Position numbers and translations under genes: made by a program. From NCBI GenBank assembly GCA_947455215.1, contig CANGNA010000009.1:23320-87319 (forward strand): a DNA stretch of 64,000 nucleotides. The letters are read 5' to 3'. Source of the DNA: Chitinophagaceae bacterium (GTDB lineage: Bacteria > Bacteroidota > Bacteroidia > Chitinophagales > Chitinophagaceae). A model generated the notes under the pieces. That model searched no databases. It had not been told where the DNA came from and saw only the letters and a list, made by a program, of their open reading frames with translations. Shown in pieces: positions 27,800-35,340 of this stretch; position 1 is the stretch's first letter, and the number at the start of each line of letters is the position of its first letter.

Positions 27800-28894
27800 T
27801 TGAGTAAAATAGATATTGTGCGTTTCGCACCTAAAGGATCAGAGGGTTTCTACGATACGTTAAAGAAAAACATTGACGAGTTCTTTGCCCAGAATAATGT
27901 GCCGGTTCACGGCAGTTCAAGGATAATGTGGAAGACAGTGACCATGCTGGCCATGTTCTTCGTTCCCAGTATATTAATAATTACCGGTGTTGCTGCTTTT
28001 CACCCCGTGTTGTTTTACGGGCTGTGGTTCATGCAGGGTCTTGGTATGATCGGCATCGGATGCTCGGTTCACCACGATTCCAATCATGGCTCGTATTCAG
28101 ATAATAAGACCGTAAACAAAATTGTTGGTGACCTGGTGAATGTTGTAGGTGGTTATGATGTTACATGGCGCATACAGCACAACATCCTGCATCATACGTA
28201 TACCAATATCGAAGGTCTGGATGAAGACATTGATTCAGGTGGATTGATGCGCTTTTCCCCACATAGCAAAAAGGTATATATGCACCGCTACCAGCATGTA
28301 TATGGCTGGTTCCTGTACTGTCTGCTTACGCTGCAGTGGGTTACCTACAAAGATTTCCGCTTGCTGGTTATTTACGATAAAAAAGGCCTGCTGAAAAAGG
28401 AAAAAGTAACGCTTACTAAGGCGGTATTAGAGTTGGCTGCGTACAAGGTATTATATGTTGGTTACATCCTGGTGTTGCCTATCATGTTCTCTGGTATGTC
28501 GTGGCAGGCAGTAGTGCTGGGCTTCCTTATCCTGCATTTCACAGCCGGTTTTGGGCTGTCTGTAATATTCCAGCTGGCGCACGTTATGGAAGAGGCAGAA
28601 TTCCCTGCGCCTTCTGACGACAGGAAGATGGCCAATAGCTGGGCAGTACACCAGTTGCTGAACACAGTTAACTTCTCTCGCAAGAGCCGCATCATGAATT
28701 ATTTCATCGGCGGACTTAATTACCAGATAGAGCACCATCTGTTCCCGCATATCTCGCATGTACACTATTCAAGGTTGTCAGAGATCGTGAAGAACACAGC
28801 CAATTCTTTCGGATTGCCGTATTACGAGTATCCCAATTTTGTAGTGGCTTTACGCGCTCATGGCCGTATGCTCAAGAAAATGGGTAGAGCTTAG
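27800..28894 (+). CDS. Fatty acid (acyl-CoA/acyl-lipid) desaturase, front-end type
   Basis: 364 residues from a TTG start (no ATG nearby fits). Membrane di-iron desaturase with three histidine boxes: HHDSNHG near residue 93, HNILHHTYTN near residue 130, and QIEHHLFPHIS near residue 310. The glutamine in the third box is typical of delta-5/delta-6 front-end and linoleoyl-CoA-type desaturases. The cytochrome b5 domain of eukaryotic relatives is absent. Four or more hydrophobic segments. TATCTTTA at 27768-27775 may be its -7 element. Terminator at 28920. Confidence 0.9.
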   Translation: MSKIDIVRFAPKGSEGFYDTLKKNIDEFFAQNNVPVHGSSRIMWKTVTMLAMFFVPSILIITGVAAFHPVLFYGLWFMQGLGMIGIGCSVHHDSNHGSYSDNKTVNKIVGDLVNVVGGYDVTWRIQHNILHHTYTNIEGLDEDIDSGGLMRFSPHSKKVYMHRYQHVYGWFLYCLLTLQWVTYKDFRLLVIYDKKGLLKKEKVTLTKAVLELAAYKVLYVGYILVLPIMFSGMSWQAVVLGFLILHFTAGFGLSVIFQLAHVMEEAEFPAPSDDRKMANSWAVHQLLNTVNFSRKSRIMNYFIGGLNYQIEHHLFPHISHVHYSRLSEIVKNTANSFGLPYYEYPNFVVALRAHGRMLKKMGRA

Positions 28895-28919
28895 TACAAC
28901 AAAAGATCTAATGATATAG

Positions 28920-28945
28920 AGCCTGCAGCAATGCAGGCTTTTTTT
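28920..28945 (+). terminator. Terminator after desaturase gene
   Basis: AGCCTGCA (28920-28927) with TGCAGGCT (28932-28939), 4-base loop, T-run to 28945. Confidence 0.85.
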
Positions 28946-28983
28946 GTGCCGCTCACCGTTATATTTGGAGTAAAATTCCCGAT

Positions 28984-29598
28984 ATGGACGATATTGTTGT
29001 TCGGTTTGTAAACCCGGTTTATGGCTGTTTGATGGGAAATATAGATATATGGAATCTACCCGAACCTGAAAAGGGAAAATTCATTGCTGATTTTGGGAAT
29101 ACTTGTAGTATAGCAACCGATGATGTTATTAATAGTCTGCTTGTTCATGAGAATTGGCGGGCTTCTTTAGTTGGCGCTTGGGTGGCATTTGCAAACAATA
29201 GGTATGAATTAAGAAATAAAATTAGTGAGCTTCTTACACGCGGTAGGGCGGGAATGGTAGGATATTGCTATGCTTTGGCGAAGATGGGAGGTGCTGAAGA
29301 AAGTGAGGTAATAACACAGTATCTTGAAAAGGAATTATCCTTTGACAGACTCCCGGTTGAGCGATTTCAAAAAGTTGCTGTGTGCGCGTTACTGTATTTA
29401 GATAAGACTAATGGAACGGAATACGCAAAATCAATATTGAAAAACGGTGGTCCATATGAACGGTTTATCAGTTTGGAATTTTTGCCGGGCAAGAGTTTTT
29501 CAAACGATGAACGCTGGAGGAATATTGAAATTCCATTTGAACATTTTTGCCGCACTTTCGATTTTATAAACAATACATTTAGTGCCAATTCAAACTAA
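28984..29598 (+). CDS. DUF6000-like protein
   Basis: 204 residues, AT-richer than the neighbouring housekeeping genes, suggesting an accessory gene. The order WRASLVGAWVAF, ISELLTRGRAGMVGYCYALAKMGG, ITQYLEKEL, ALLYLDKTNGTEYA matches the DUF6000 pattern as I recall it (WR-x-L-G-W, L-x-S-x-GYC-A-L, YL, LD). Function unknown; probably helical-repeat, immunity-like or HEAT-like, but that is speculation. It stands alone between a terminator and the REP-like spacer. Confidence 0.55.
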   Translation: MDDIVVRFVNPVYGCLMGNIDIWNLPEPEKGKFIADFGNTCSIATDDVINSLLVHENWRASLVGAWVAFANNRYELRNKISELLTRGRAGMVGYCYALAKMGGAEESEVITQYLEKELSFDRLPVERFQKVAVCALLYLDKTNGTEYAKSILKNGGPYERFISLEFLPGKSFSNDERWRNIEIPFEHFCRTFDFINNTFSANSN

Positions 29599-29627
29599 TA
29601 AATCGGCGTTAGGATAGCCGGATTACA

Positions 29628-29660
29628 CCTCCCTCTCCCTTGGAGACGGGTGGGGTGAGG
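29628..29660. repeat. REP-like palindromic element
   Basis: TCTCC-CTT-GGAGA hairpin core flanked by CCTCCC and GGGTGGGGTGAGG. It resembles the element at 51731-51775 (CCCCTCTT-TGGC-AAGAGGGG followed by a G-rich run). Both are intergenic. Confidence 0.4.
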
Positions 29661-29719
29661 CTGAAGACGTGACGATTTTCTATTTCTAAATGATATAAAT
29701 ACAGCAACCCCTAAAAACT

Positions 29720-29763
29720 AAAATGCCCCACAGCCACTGTCCGACAGCACGTTGGGGACTTTT
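29720..29763. terminator. Compound hairpin between converging genes
   Basis: AAAATGCCCCA (29720-29730) pairs imperfectly with 29753-29763. An inner CTGT-CCG-ACAG forms the tip. A-rich and T-rich sides could serve both the plus gene upstream and scpA on minus. Confidence 0.5.
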
Positions 29764-29802
29764 GAGTCGCAGATCGCTCTGCTACTAAGTATATTGCAAA
29801 TA

Positions 29803-30642
29803 TTATGCCGGATTTTCCATGTCAGGCGCTTCGCTATCCGTTGGTTCTGTAGTGCTGTCGGCAATGGTGGCTACATCATTGTCTTCGCCGGTATTATCGT
29901 CGCCCGTATTCCATTCTATGATGAAGTTGTTACGGCCCATACCCACCAATATGCCCAGGTATCTCTGCTGAATCAGTTCCAGCATGGCCAGGAAGGTAAA
30001 GATGGCATGTATCCTGTTCTCGCACTGATCAAATAGTGTCTCAAAAGGGATGCGCCTGTTAGCCTTTATGTGATCCAGCAGGAACGTGCGCTGCCCCTCC
30101 AGGCTGTAGTTATATTTTACTACTACGTGCTGGGGTTTGTTCATACGCTCACTAAAGCGTTTGATGGCCTTCTCATACGCCTGCAGCAACTTATACATGG
30201 TCACAGCCTGGATCTCGGTCCCTTCCGACTGGGTCTCACCTATCTCATGCATCTCATTTACTACGTTGCCGCGCTTCTGCTGCATTAGCCTGTCGGCCTC
30301 CATATTGGCCATCGTTTCCGATGCCTGCTTGAACCGTTTGTACTCCAGTATCTTATCTACCAGTTCCTGCCTGGGGTCAATGTCATTGCCATGGGCATCC
30401 TTTTCCCTGCGTGGTAGCAACATACGGGCTTTGATGCGCATCAAGGTAGATACGAACAGTATGAACTCACTGGCCAGTTCTATATTCAGTGCTTCCAGCG
30501 TTTTGATGTATGCCAGGAATTCGTTGGTGATGTTGGCAATAGGGATGTTATAAATGTCCAGCTCGTCGCGCTCTATAAAGAACAGCAACAAGTCAAAAGG
30601 CCCTTCGAACTGGGGCAGTTTTATCTGGTACGAATTAGACAT
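29803..30642 (-). CDS. scpA: Segregation and condensation protein A
   Basis: 279 residues. Kleisin subunit of the SMC-ScpAB condensin. N-terminal PQFEGPFDLLLFFIERDELDIYNIPIANIT is the SMC-neck binding helix region. ASEFILFVSTLMRIKARMLLPR follows, and the C-terminal winged helix ends at about residue 245 (FTFLAMLELIQQRYL). The final 30 residues are acidic and low-complexity. No scpB adjacent. A terminator hairpin of the upstream accC gene lies just ahead of its start. Confidence 0.93.
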   Translation of the reverse strand: MSNSYQIKLPQFEGPFDLLLFFIERDELDIYNIPIANITNEFLAYIKTLEALNIELASEFILFVSTLMRIKARMLLPRREKDAHGNDIDPRQELVDKILEYKRFKQASETMANMEADRLMQQKRGNVVNEMHEIGETQSEGTEIQAVTMYKLLQAYEKAIKRFSERMNKPQHVVVKYNYSLEGQRTFLLDHIKANRRIPFETLFDQCENRIHAIFTFLAMLELIQQRYLGILVGMGRNNFIIEWNTGDDNTGEDNDVATIADSTTEPTDSEAPDMENPA

Positions 30643-30652
30643 GTATACTTAT

Positions 30653-30687
30653 TAAAAACCTGCAATCATCGCTGATGATTGCAGGTT
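30653..30687 (-). terminator. Terminator after accC (minus strand)
   Basis: A 14-base-pair perfect stem, arms 30657-30670 and 30674-30687, GCT loop, followed on the minus strand by a short T-run. It separates accC from scpA. Confidence 0.75.
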
Positions 30688-30734
30688 CTGTATCAAAAGT
30701 ACTCTATTTATCCGAAAGGATGTATAATGCTTTT

Positions 30735-32216
30735 TTATTTTCTGTTCAGTTTCCACTTGCTAATATGGCCGTTAGCGGTTGCTGCTGCCAACTCCGGCTT
30801 AGCCTCTTTCTGCCACGTATGGGCACTCAGCAGGGCGGCCACCTCTTTGGCGCCTGCGTCGTCGCTCAGCAGGTATTCTGGCTTGTAGTGTTTTTCTATG
30901 AACTTGGTATCAAATTTGCCACTGCGGAAAGGCTCTGTACGTACAGCCCACTTGCCAAATTCCAGCGTGGTTTTAATGCCTTTGATGTAATACTCATCAA
31001 TAGCACGGCACAGGCGTTCTATAGCCTCGTCGCGGTCGGCGCCGTATGCTATTAGCTTCGCTATCATCGGGTCGTAGAAGATAGGTATAGGCATACCTTC
31101 TTCAAAACCATCATCTACACGTACGCCCGGGCCCTTAGGCGGCTGGTACATTTCCAGTGTGCCGGTATCGGGCAGGAAGTTATTCAGCGGGTCTTCAGCA
31201 CATACACGCAGCTCTATAGCGTGGCCGGTTATCTTCAGGTCGTCCTGGGTGAATGACAGCTTGTTGCCGCGGGCTACATTTATCTGTTCCTTTACCAGGT
31301 CTATACCGGTGATCATTTCTGTTACACAATGTTCCACCTGCAGGCGGGTGTTCATCTCCAGGAAGTAGAAGTTCAGATCTTCATCTACCAGGAACTCCAC
31401 CGTACCGGCGCCGTAATAGTTACAGGCACGGGCCACAGCTACAGCACATTCGCCCATTTCTTTGCGGATATCTTTGGTCAGGCAGCTGCTTGGTGCTTCT
31501 TCTACCAGCTTCTGGTGGCGGCGCTGTATCGAGCATTCCCGCTCAAACAGGTACACGTAGTTGCCGTGCTGGTCGCCCATTAACTGTATCTCTATATGGC
31601 GTGGCGCGCCTACATATTTTTCTATAAATACGGCATCGTTGCCAAATGCATTCAGGGCTTCGCTCTTGGCGGTCTGCATCTGCTGCTCCAGTTCTGCATC
31701 GTTCTCTACTACGCGCATACCCTTACCACCACCGCCGGCAGATGCCTTGATGAGGATAGGGAAGCCGATACGGTTGGCAATCTCCCTTGCCTCGGCTACG
31801 CTCTGTATCGGGTCTTCGGTACCCGGCACCATGGGTACGTTGAATTTCTTGGCAGCCTGCTTGGCCGATATCTTATCACCCATCATTTCGATAGAGTGGG
31901 CAGAAGGGCCTATGAAGATCAGTCCCGCATCAGTAACGGCCTGCGAGAAACCTGCATTTTCACTCAAAAAGCCATAGCCGGGGTGTATCGCATCAGCACC
32001 TGTTTGTTTTGCGGCAGCTATTATCTTTTCGCCACGCAGGTAGCTTTGCGCAGAAAGCGCCGGACCTATGCAAACGGCCTCATCGGCATAGCGCACAAAG
32101 GGCATATTACGGTCGGCCTCAGAAAAAACGGCAACAGTTTTAATACCCATTTCTTTGGCCGTACGCATCACGCGCATAGCTATCTCACCACGATTGGCTA
32201 CAAGTATTTTTTGCAT
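30735..32216 (-). CDS. accC: Biotin carboxylase subunit of acetyl/propionyl-CoA carboxylase
   Basis: 493 residues from ATG at 32216 (MQKILVANRGEIAMRV). A 62-residue in-frame extension upstream lacks family similarity. It has HPGYGFLSENAGF, the ATP-grasp glycine loop KASAGGGGKGMRVV, ERECSIQRRHQKL, and the catalytic EMNTRLQVEHCVTE. It carboxylates biotin with ATP and bicarbonate. The C-terminal 45 residues exceed the E. coli AccC length (449) but contain no EAMKM biotin site, so the carrier protein must be encoded elsewhere. Acetyl- versus propionyl-CoA specificity cannot be told. Confidence 0.93.
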   Translation of the reverse strand: MQKILVANRGEIAMRVMRTAKEMGIKTVAVFSEADRNMPFVRYADEAVCIGPALSAQSYLRGEKIIAAAKQTGADAIHPGYGFLSENAGFSQAVTDAGLIFIGPSAHSIEMMGDKISAKQAAKKFNVPMVPGTEDPIQSVAEAREIANRIGFPILIKASAGGGGKGMRVVENDAELEQQMQTAKSEALNAFGNDAVFIEKYVGAPRHIEIQLMGDQHGNYVYLFERECSIQRRHQKLVEEAPSSCLTKDIRKEMGECAVAVARACNYYGAGTVEFLVDEDLNFYFLEMNTRLQVEHCVTEMITGIDLVKEQINVARGNKLSFTQDDLKITGHAIELRVCAEDPLNNFLPDTGTLEMYQPPKGPGVRVDDGFEEGMPIPIFYDPMIAKLIAYGADRDEAIERLCRAIDEYYIKGIKTTLEFGKWAVRTEPFRSGKFDTKFIEKHYKPEYLLSDDAGAKEVAALLSAHTWQKEAKPELAAATANGHISKWKLNRK

Positions 32217-32327
32217 AGGGCGAAAATAGTGAAAATGGCTGAATTGCTTAATGGCTCGATGGTAGAAAGGTGCTAATAGAGTTGTATATACAATATGCTT
32301 AGTTATATTTACAAAGCGGGATTTTCC

Positions 32328-32867
32328 ATGAATAAACAGGTGCGCATTGGGTCTACACTTTTGATAAGTTGTATTTTCGCAGTTATTGGTGTGGAAATAC
32401 ATAGCTTAATCCTCCTGTAATTTGTACCTATAGTAATTATTTCCTCCTTTGCTTCTTATAAAATACAACGTGTAAAAGCTTATTATTTAGCCGTTTTTAG
32501 CCCGTTGATATTATTTATAGCATTACTTTTTGTTTTTTACCGAATTCCTATTGGACCCACAATCGTATGCAAAGGAGAAAGAGGACACTCCTGGCTAAAC
32601 ATGGACATGAATAGTCTGGTCAGAGGGGAATTTGAGAGAATGTTTGGCAATAGAAAGGTTCATCTTGATGACAAGAATCAAACGTCATGTTACGTGTCAG
32701 CCAATGATTATAAAAAGCTAGAGCCGGAATCTGTTATGGCTATGCATGAAAAGAGATATGCGATCGTTGCGACATTAAAGACAAGGTCTACACTGGATGG
32801 TGGATGTATGGTTGCAATAGTGATAGACACTATGCGAGTTTTTCAGGAGCCGCATTTTCATAAATAG
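32328..32867 (+). pseudogene. Two-helix membrane protein gene interrupted by an in-frame stop
   Basis: ATG at 32328 opens a frame (MNKQVRIGSTLLISCIFAV) that meets TAA at 32418-32420 after 30 codons. The same frame then stays open for 148 codons to 32867. The part upstream of the stop and the part after it together give two plausible transmembrane helices (about residues 8-40 and 56-75) followed by a soluble domain with CKGERGHSW and a C-terminal FQEPHFHK. A TTG at 32505 is the only later start and would cut the second helix. Either a disabled gene or a sequencing error. No family recognised; AT-rich accessory context. Confidence 0.55.
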
Positions 32868-32897
32868 AAGTGATAATAGGGAACTATAGTAAATGAT

Positions 32898-33125
32898 TTA
32901 CTTGGTGAAGGTTAAACTTTTACCATCTTCGATGATTCTCTTCATTTCATTAGCCTCTTCGTCAGTCAGCATGCCGGCAAACTCTGTAAAACTTTTGCGA
33001 GTAGGGATATTAATGACCTTTCCCTTTGAAAACAAGCTTTCTGCCTGTTTCAATATAGCCTCATCCTCAGTTTTAAGGATATCTTCTATCAAGTGTAGTT
33101 TTCTTGACTCTCCGTACATGGTCAT
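32898..33125 (-). CDS. Orphan antitoxin-like protein
   Basis: About 75 residues from ATG at 33125 (MTMYGESRKLHLIEDILK). The frame reaches 33185 (95 residues), but that start lies upstream of a perfect -7 element (33136-33143, minus). The sequence has LIEDILKTEDEAILKQAESL and a C-terminal FAGMLTDEEANEMKRIIEDG. This is the LIE-LL-x-DE plus FAG-LSDEEA-EM-K-IIE layout I associate with Bacteroidota type II antitoxins. No toxin gene is adjacent: the neighbours are the interrupted membrane gene and a serine hydrolase. Confidence 0.6.
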   Translation of the reverse strand: MTMYGESRKLHLIEDILKTEDEAILKQAESLFSKGKVINIPTRKSFTEFAGMLTDEEANEMKRIIEDGKSLTFTK

Positions 33126-33135
33126 CGTATTACCA

Positions 33136-33143
33136 CAAAAATA
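33136..33143 (-). promoter_or_regulatory. Promoter -7 element for antitoxin-like gene
   Basis: On the minus strand TATTTTTG, a perfect TAnnTTTG. It places the transcription start near 33130 and argues for the ATG at 33125 or 33119 over that at 33185. Confidence 0.5.
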
Positions 33144-33202
33144 CAATTTTATATCATTAGAAAATGTTACATAAATTTCAGCCATCGTCTTATCTTTCCC
33201 TC

Positions 33203-34732
33203 ATGAAAACTTTCCTCTCTTCCATACTATTATCAGCCGCTATTGCGGGCAGCGCTATTGCCCAGCCCCTCACCAGCAAACAGATAGATACGCTCACAGA
33301 GCGCACCCTGAAGGCGTTCGATGTGCCGGGTATTGCTGTGTGTGTTATTAAGGATGGTAAGGTCATCCACTCCAAAGGCTATGGTGTCCGCTCGCTGAAT
33401 ACGAAGAAGCCTGTGGATGAGCATACGCTGTTTGGTATAGCCAGTAACAGTAAGGCGTTTACTGCCGCAGCGCTGGGTATATTGGTAGATGAGGGTAAGC
33501 TGAAGTGGGACGATAAGGTGCGGCAGTACATCCCCGAGTTCATGCTCTATGATCCTTATGTGACGGAACAATTTACCGTCCGCGATCTGCTCACGCACCG
33601 CAGTGGCCTGGGCCTTGGCGCGGGCGACCTGATGTTGTTCCCCAGCCCAAGCGATTTTACGCTGAAAGATGTGATCTACAACCTGCGTTACCTGAAGCCT
33701 GTATCGTCTTTTCGCACCCAGTACGACTATGACAATAACATGTACGTATTGGCGGGCGAGATTGTGGCCCGGGTAAGTGGTATGAGCTGGGATGCCTTTG
33801 TAGAAAAGAAGATAATGAAGAAGCTGGGTATGAGCAGCAGTGCCGGTTCATATGCCCGCCTTAAAGACCACAGCAACGAGATAGATGGCCATGCCCCTGT
33901 AAACAGCAAAGTGCAGGTGGTCGACAGGGATACCATGAGCCTTGGTCACTCAGCAGGTGGCATCTATTCCAGCATTTCCGACCTCAGTAAGTGGGTGAGT
34001 TATCTCCTCAGCGATGACACTGCAAAGAAGGTGATGAGCGAAGAAGTGAAAGAAGAAATGTTCACCCCGCAAACAATCATTCCTGTGCATGGTAAGTCGC
34101 CATACAACACGCACTTTGCTGCTTACGGACTTGGCTTTTTTGTGAGTGATGTGAAGGGCTACAAGCAGCTAAGCCACACGGGTGGACTGGAAGGTATGGT
34201 AACGCAGATAACCATGATACCTGAGCTGGGCCTGGGCATTATAGTGCTCACCAACCAGCAGGAGGGTGGAGCCTTCTCTGCTATCACCAACCAGCTGAAG
34301 GATAGCTACCTCGGCATCACCGGTACCGACAGGGTCAAAGAATACTCAGCTCGCCGTGGCAACGCTGTTGACGAGGCTAAAGCCATAACAGATAAAGTAT
34401 GGAAGACAGTAGAAGAGCAAAAGAATGCCGGTAACATGAAAGCCTATATAGGTGGTTACGATGATAAATGGTTTGGTGGGGTAAGGATATTCGAGCAGCA
34501 CGGCAAGATGCGCTTTGAATCGCAGCACAGCAAAAAGCTGCGTGGAGAACTATTCTACTACAAAGCCAACACCTGTGTGGTGAAATGGGATGATCGCAGT
34601 ATGGATGCAGATGCCTTCGCAACATTCGAGCTGGATGAAAAAGGCGAGGTAACAGGTATGAAGATGAAGGCCATCTCTCCGTTAACAGACTTTAGCTTCG
34701 ATTTTCAGGATCTGGATTTTGTGAAAAAATAG
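33203..34732 (+). CDS. Exported serine hydrolase of the beta-lactamase/penicillin-binding family
   Basis: 509 residues from ATG at 33203, giving signal peptide MKTFLSSILLSAAIAGSAIAQ. The catalytic SxxK is SNSK at residues 81-84. A YxN motif lies in YDYDNNMYVL, and HTGG (in SHTGGLEGM) stands in the place of KTG. This is the class C/esterase-like architecture, with a DUF3471-like C-terminal domain from about residue 400. Family members are D-aminopeptidases, esterases or cell-wall peptidases. Antibiotic resistance should not be assumed. Confidence 0.88.
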   Translation: MKTFLSSILLSAAIAGSAIAQPLTSKQIDTLTERTLKAFDVPGIAVCVIKDGKVIHSKGYGVRSLNTKKPVDEHTLFGIASNSKAFTAAALGILVDEGKLKWDDKVRQYIPEFMLYDPYVTEQFTVRDLLTHRSGLGLGAGDLMLFPSPSDFTLKDVIYNLRYLKPVSSFRTQYDYDNNMYVLAGEIVARVSGMSWDAFVEKKIMKKLGMSSSAGSYARLKDHSNEIDGHAPVNSKVQVVDRDTMSLGHSAGGIYSSISDLSKWVSYLLSDDTAKKVMSEEVKEEMFTPQTIIPVHGKSPYNTHFAAYGLGFFVSDVKGYKQLSHTGGLEGMVTQITMIPELGLGIIVLTNQQEGGAFSAITNQLKDSYLGITGTDRVKEYSARRGNAVDEAKAITDKVWKTVEEQKNAGNMKAYIGGYDDKWFGGVRIFEQHGKMRFESQHSKKLRGELFYYKANTCVVKWDDRSMDADAFATFELDEKGEVTGMKMKAISPLTDFSFDFQDLDFVKK

Positions 34733-34747
34733 TAGATCAACTTGACC

Positions 34748-35128
34748 ATGTTCAGACTTTTTAAAAGTGATAAAAAATATCCACCATTTGCCGCTTTAAA
34801 TAGCTATGCCTATAAAGGCAGCTATTTTGTACGCTGTGCACCTTGGCTCTGGGTGGGCAACTATGCTACAGCATTTGCAATAAAGGATGATAAGCCTACC
34901 ATGATAACTATGGATCCATGGCCTCAGTCTATATTTCTCGCGGCTAACGGGCAAATGACCGTGTCAGAATATGTATACTTTACTGCATCACAGTATAGTG
35001 GTGATATACCTGAATTGCTTGATGCTATAATAGTACAAGAATTAGATAAACTAATTGGCCTGAAGATAGTAGAACTAAGCCTGATTCAAACAGACCCTAA
35101 ACCAGAACATGATAAACCTGGTAAATAA
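34748..35128 (+). CDS. Hypothetical protein
   Basis: 126 residues from ATG at 34748 (MFRLFKSDKKYPP); a TTG at 34742 is the frame start. Soluble, aromatic-rich (WLWVGNY, MDPWPQSIF), no signal peptide, no family recognised. It starts 15 bases after the serine hydrolase gene and may share its transcript. Its 3' end overlaps the start of the antitoxin remnant at 35109. Confidence 0.5.
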   Translation: MFRLFKSDKKYPPFAALNSYAYKGSYFVRCAPWLWVGNYATAFAIKDDKPTMITMDPWPQSIFLAANGQMTVSEYVYFTASQYSGDIPELLDAIIVQELDKLIGLKIVELSLIQTDPKPEHDKPGK

Positions 35129-35242
35129 TGATATACCTGAATGGGAAAGGCAATTAATCGACGACTCCTGCTCATTGAAGATTATCCGGAAAGGTTGATC
35201 TCTCTTGAAGATTTTCTAAAAGAACTTGAGATGGATAATTAA
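35109..35242 (+). pseudogene. Frameshifted addiction-module antitoxin remnant
   Basis: ATG at 35109 reads MINLVNNDIPEWERQLID and then runs out of family pattern to TGA at 35196-35198. From about 35162 the next frame (also open from ATG 35141) reads RLLLIEDYPERLISLEDFLKELE to TAA at 35240-35242. Joined, IPEW-x6-RL-x4-YPE-x2-ISLEDFLKELE is the C-terminal layout of Bacteroidota addiction-module antitoxins (IPEW ... RL ... NP ... W/F-DE-x-EL). A single lost base near 35163-35166 would explain it. No toxin gene follows. Confidence 0.5.
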
Positions 35243-35253
35243 TACTAATAAGC

Positions 35254-35288
35254 AAACAACCCGCCTCGAAAACCGAAGCGGGTTGTTT
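35254..35288. terminator. Bidirectional terminator
   Basis: AAACAACCCGC (35254-35264) pairs with GCGGGTTGTTT (35278-35288), 13-base loop. A-rich and T-rich ends serve the plus genes upstream and the ABC-F gene on minus. Confidence 0.7.
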
Positions 35289-35310
35289 TATTAATTATGC
35301 GACTTCATTG

Positions 35311-35340
35311 AGCAATTAAGCCATCCAGCAATTAAGCCAT
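35311..35340. repeat. Perfect 14-bp direct repeat at 3' end of ABC-F gene
   Basis: AGCAATTAAGCCAT occurs at 35311-35324 and 35327-35340, spaced by CC. The second copy overlaps the ABC-F stop codon. Degenerate relatives lie near 32228-32260 and 37062-37080. Confidence 0.6.

Noticed and set aside
29752..30288. Plus-strand frames over scpA
   Set aside because: scpA on minus has clear kleisin motifs along its length; the plus frames are shadows.
32217..32402. 62-residue N-terminal extension of accC
   Set aside because: It lacks family similarity and covers the divergent promoter region; MQKILVANRGEIA at 32216 is the standard start.
33203..34732. Beta-lactamase conferring antibiotic resistance
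   Set aside because: SxxK, YxN and HTGG with a DUF3471-like C-terminal domain fit the wide esterase/peptidase group; motifs alone do not support drug hydrolysis.
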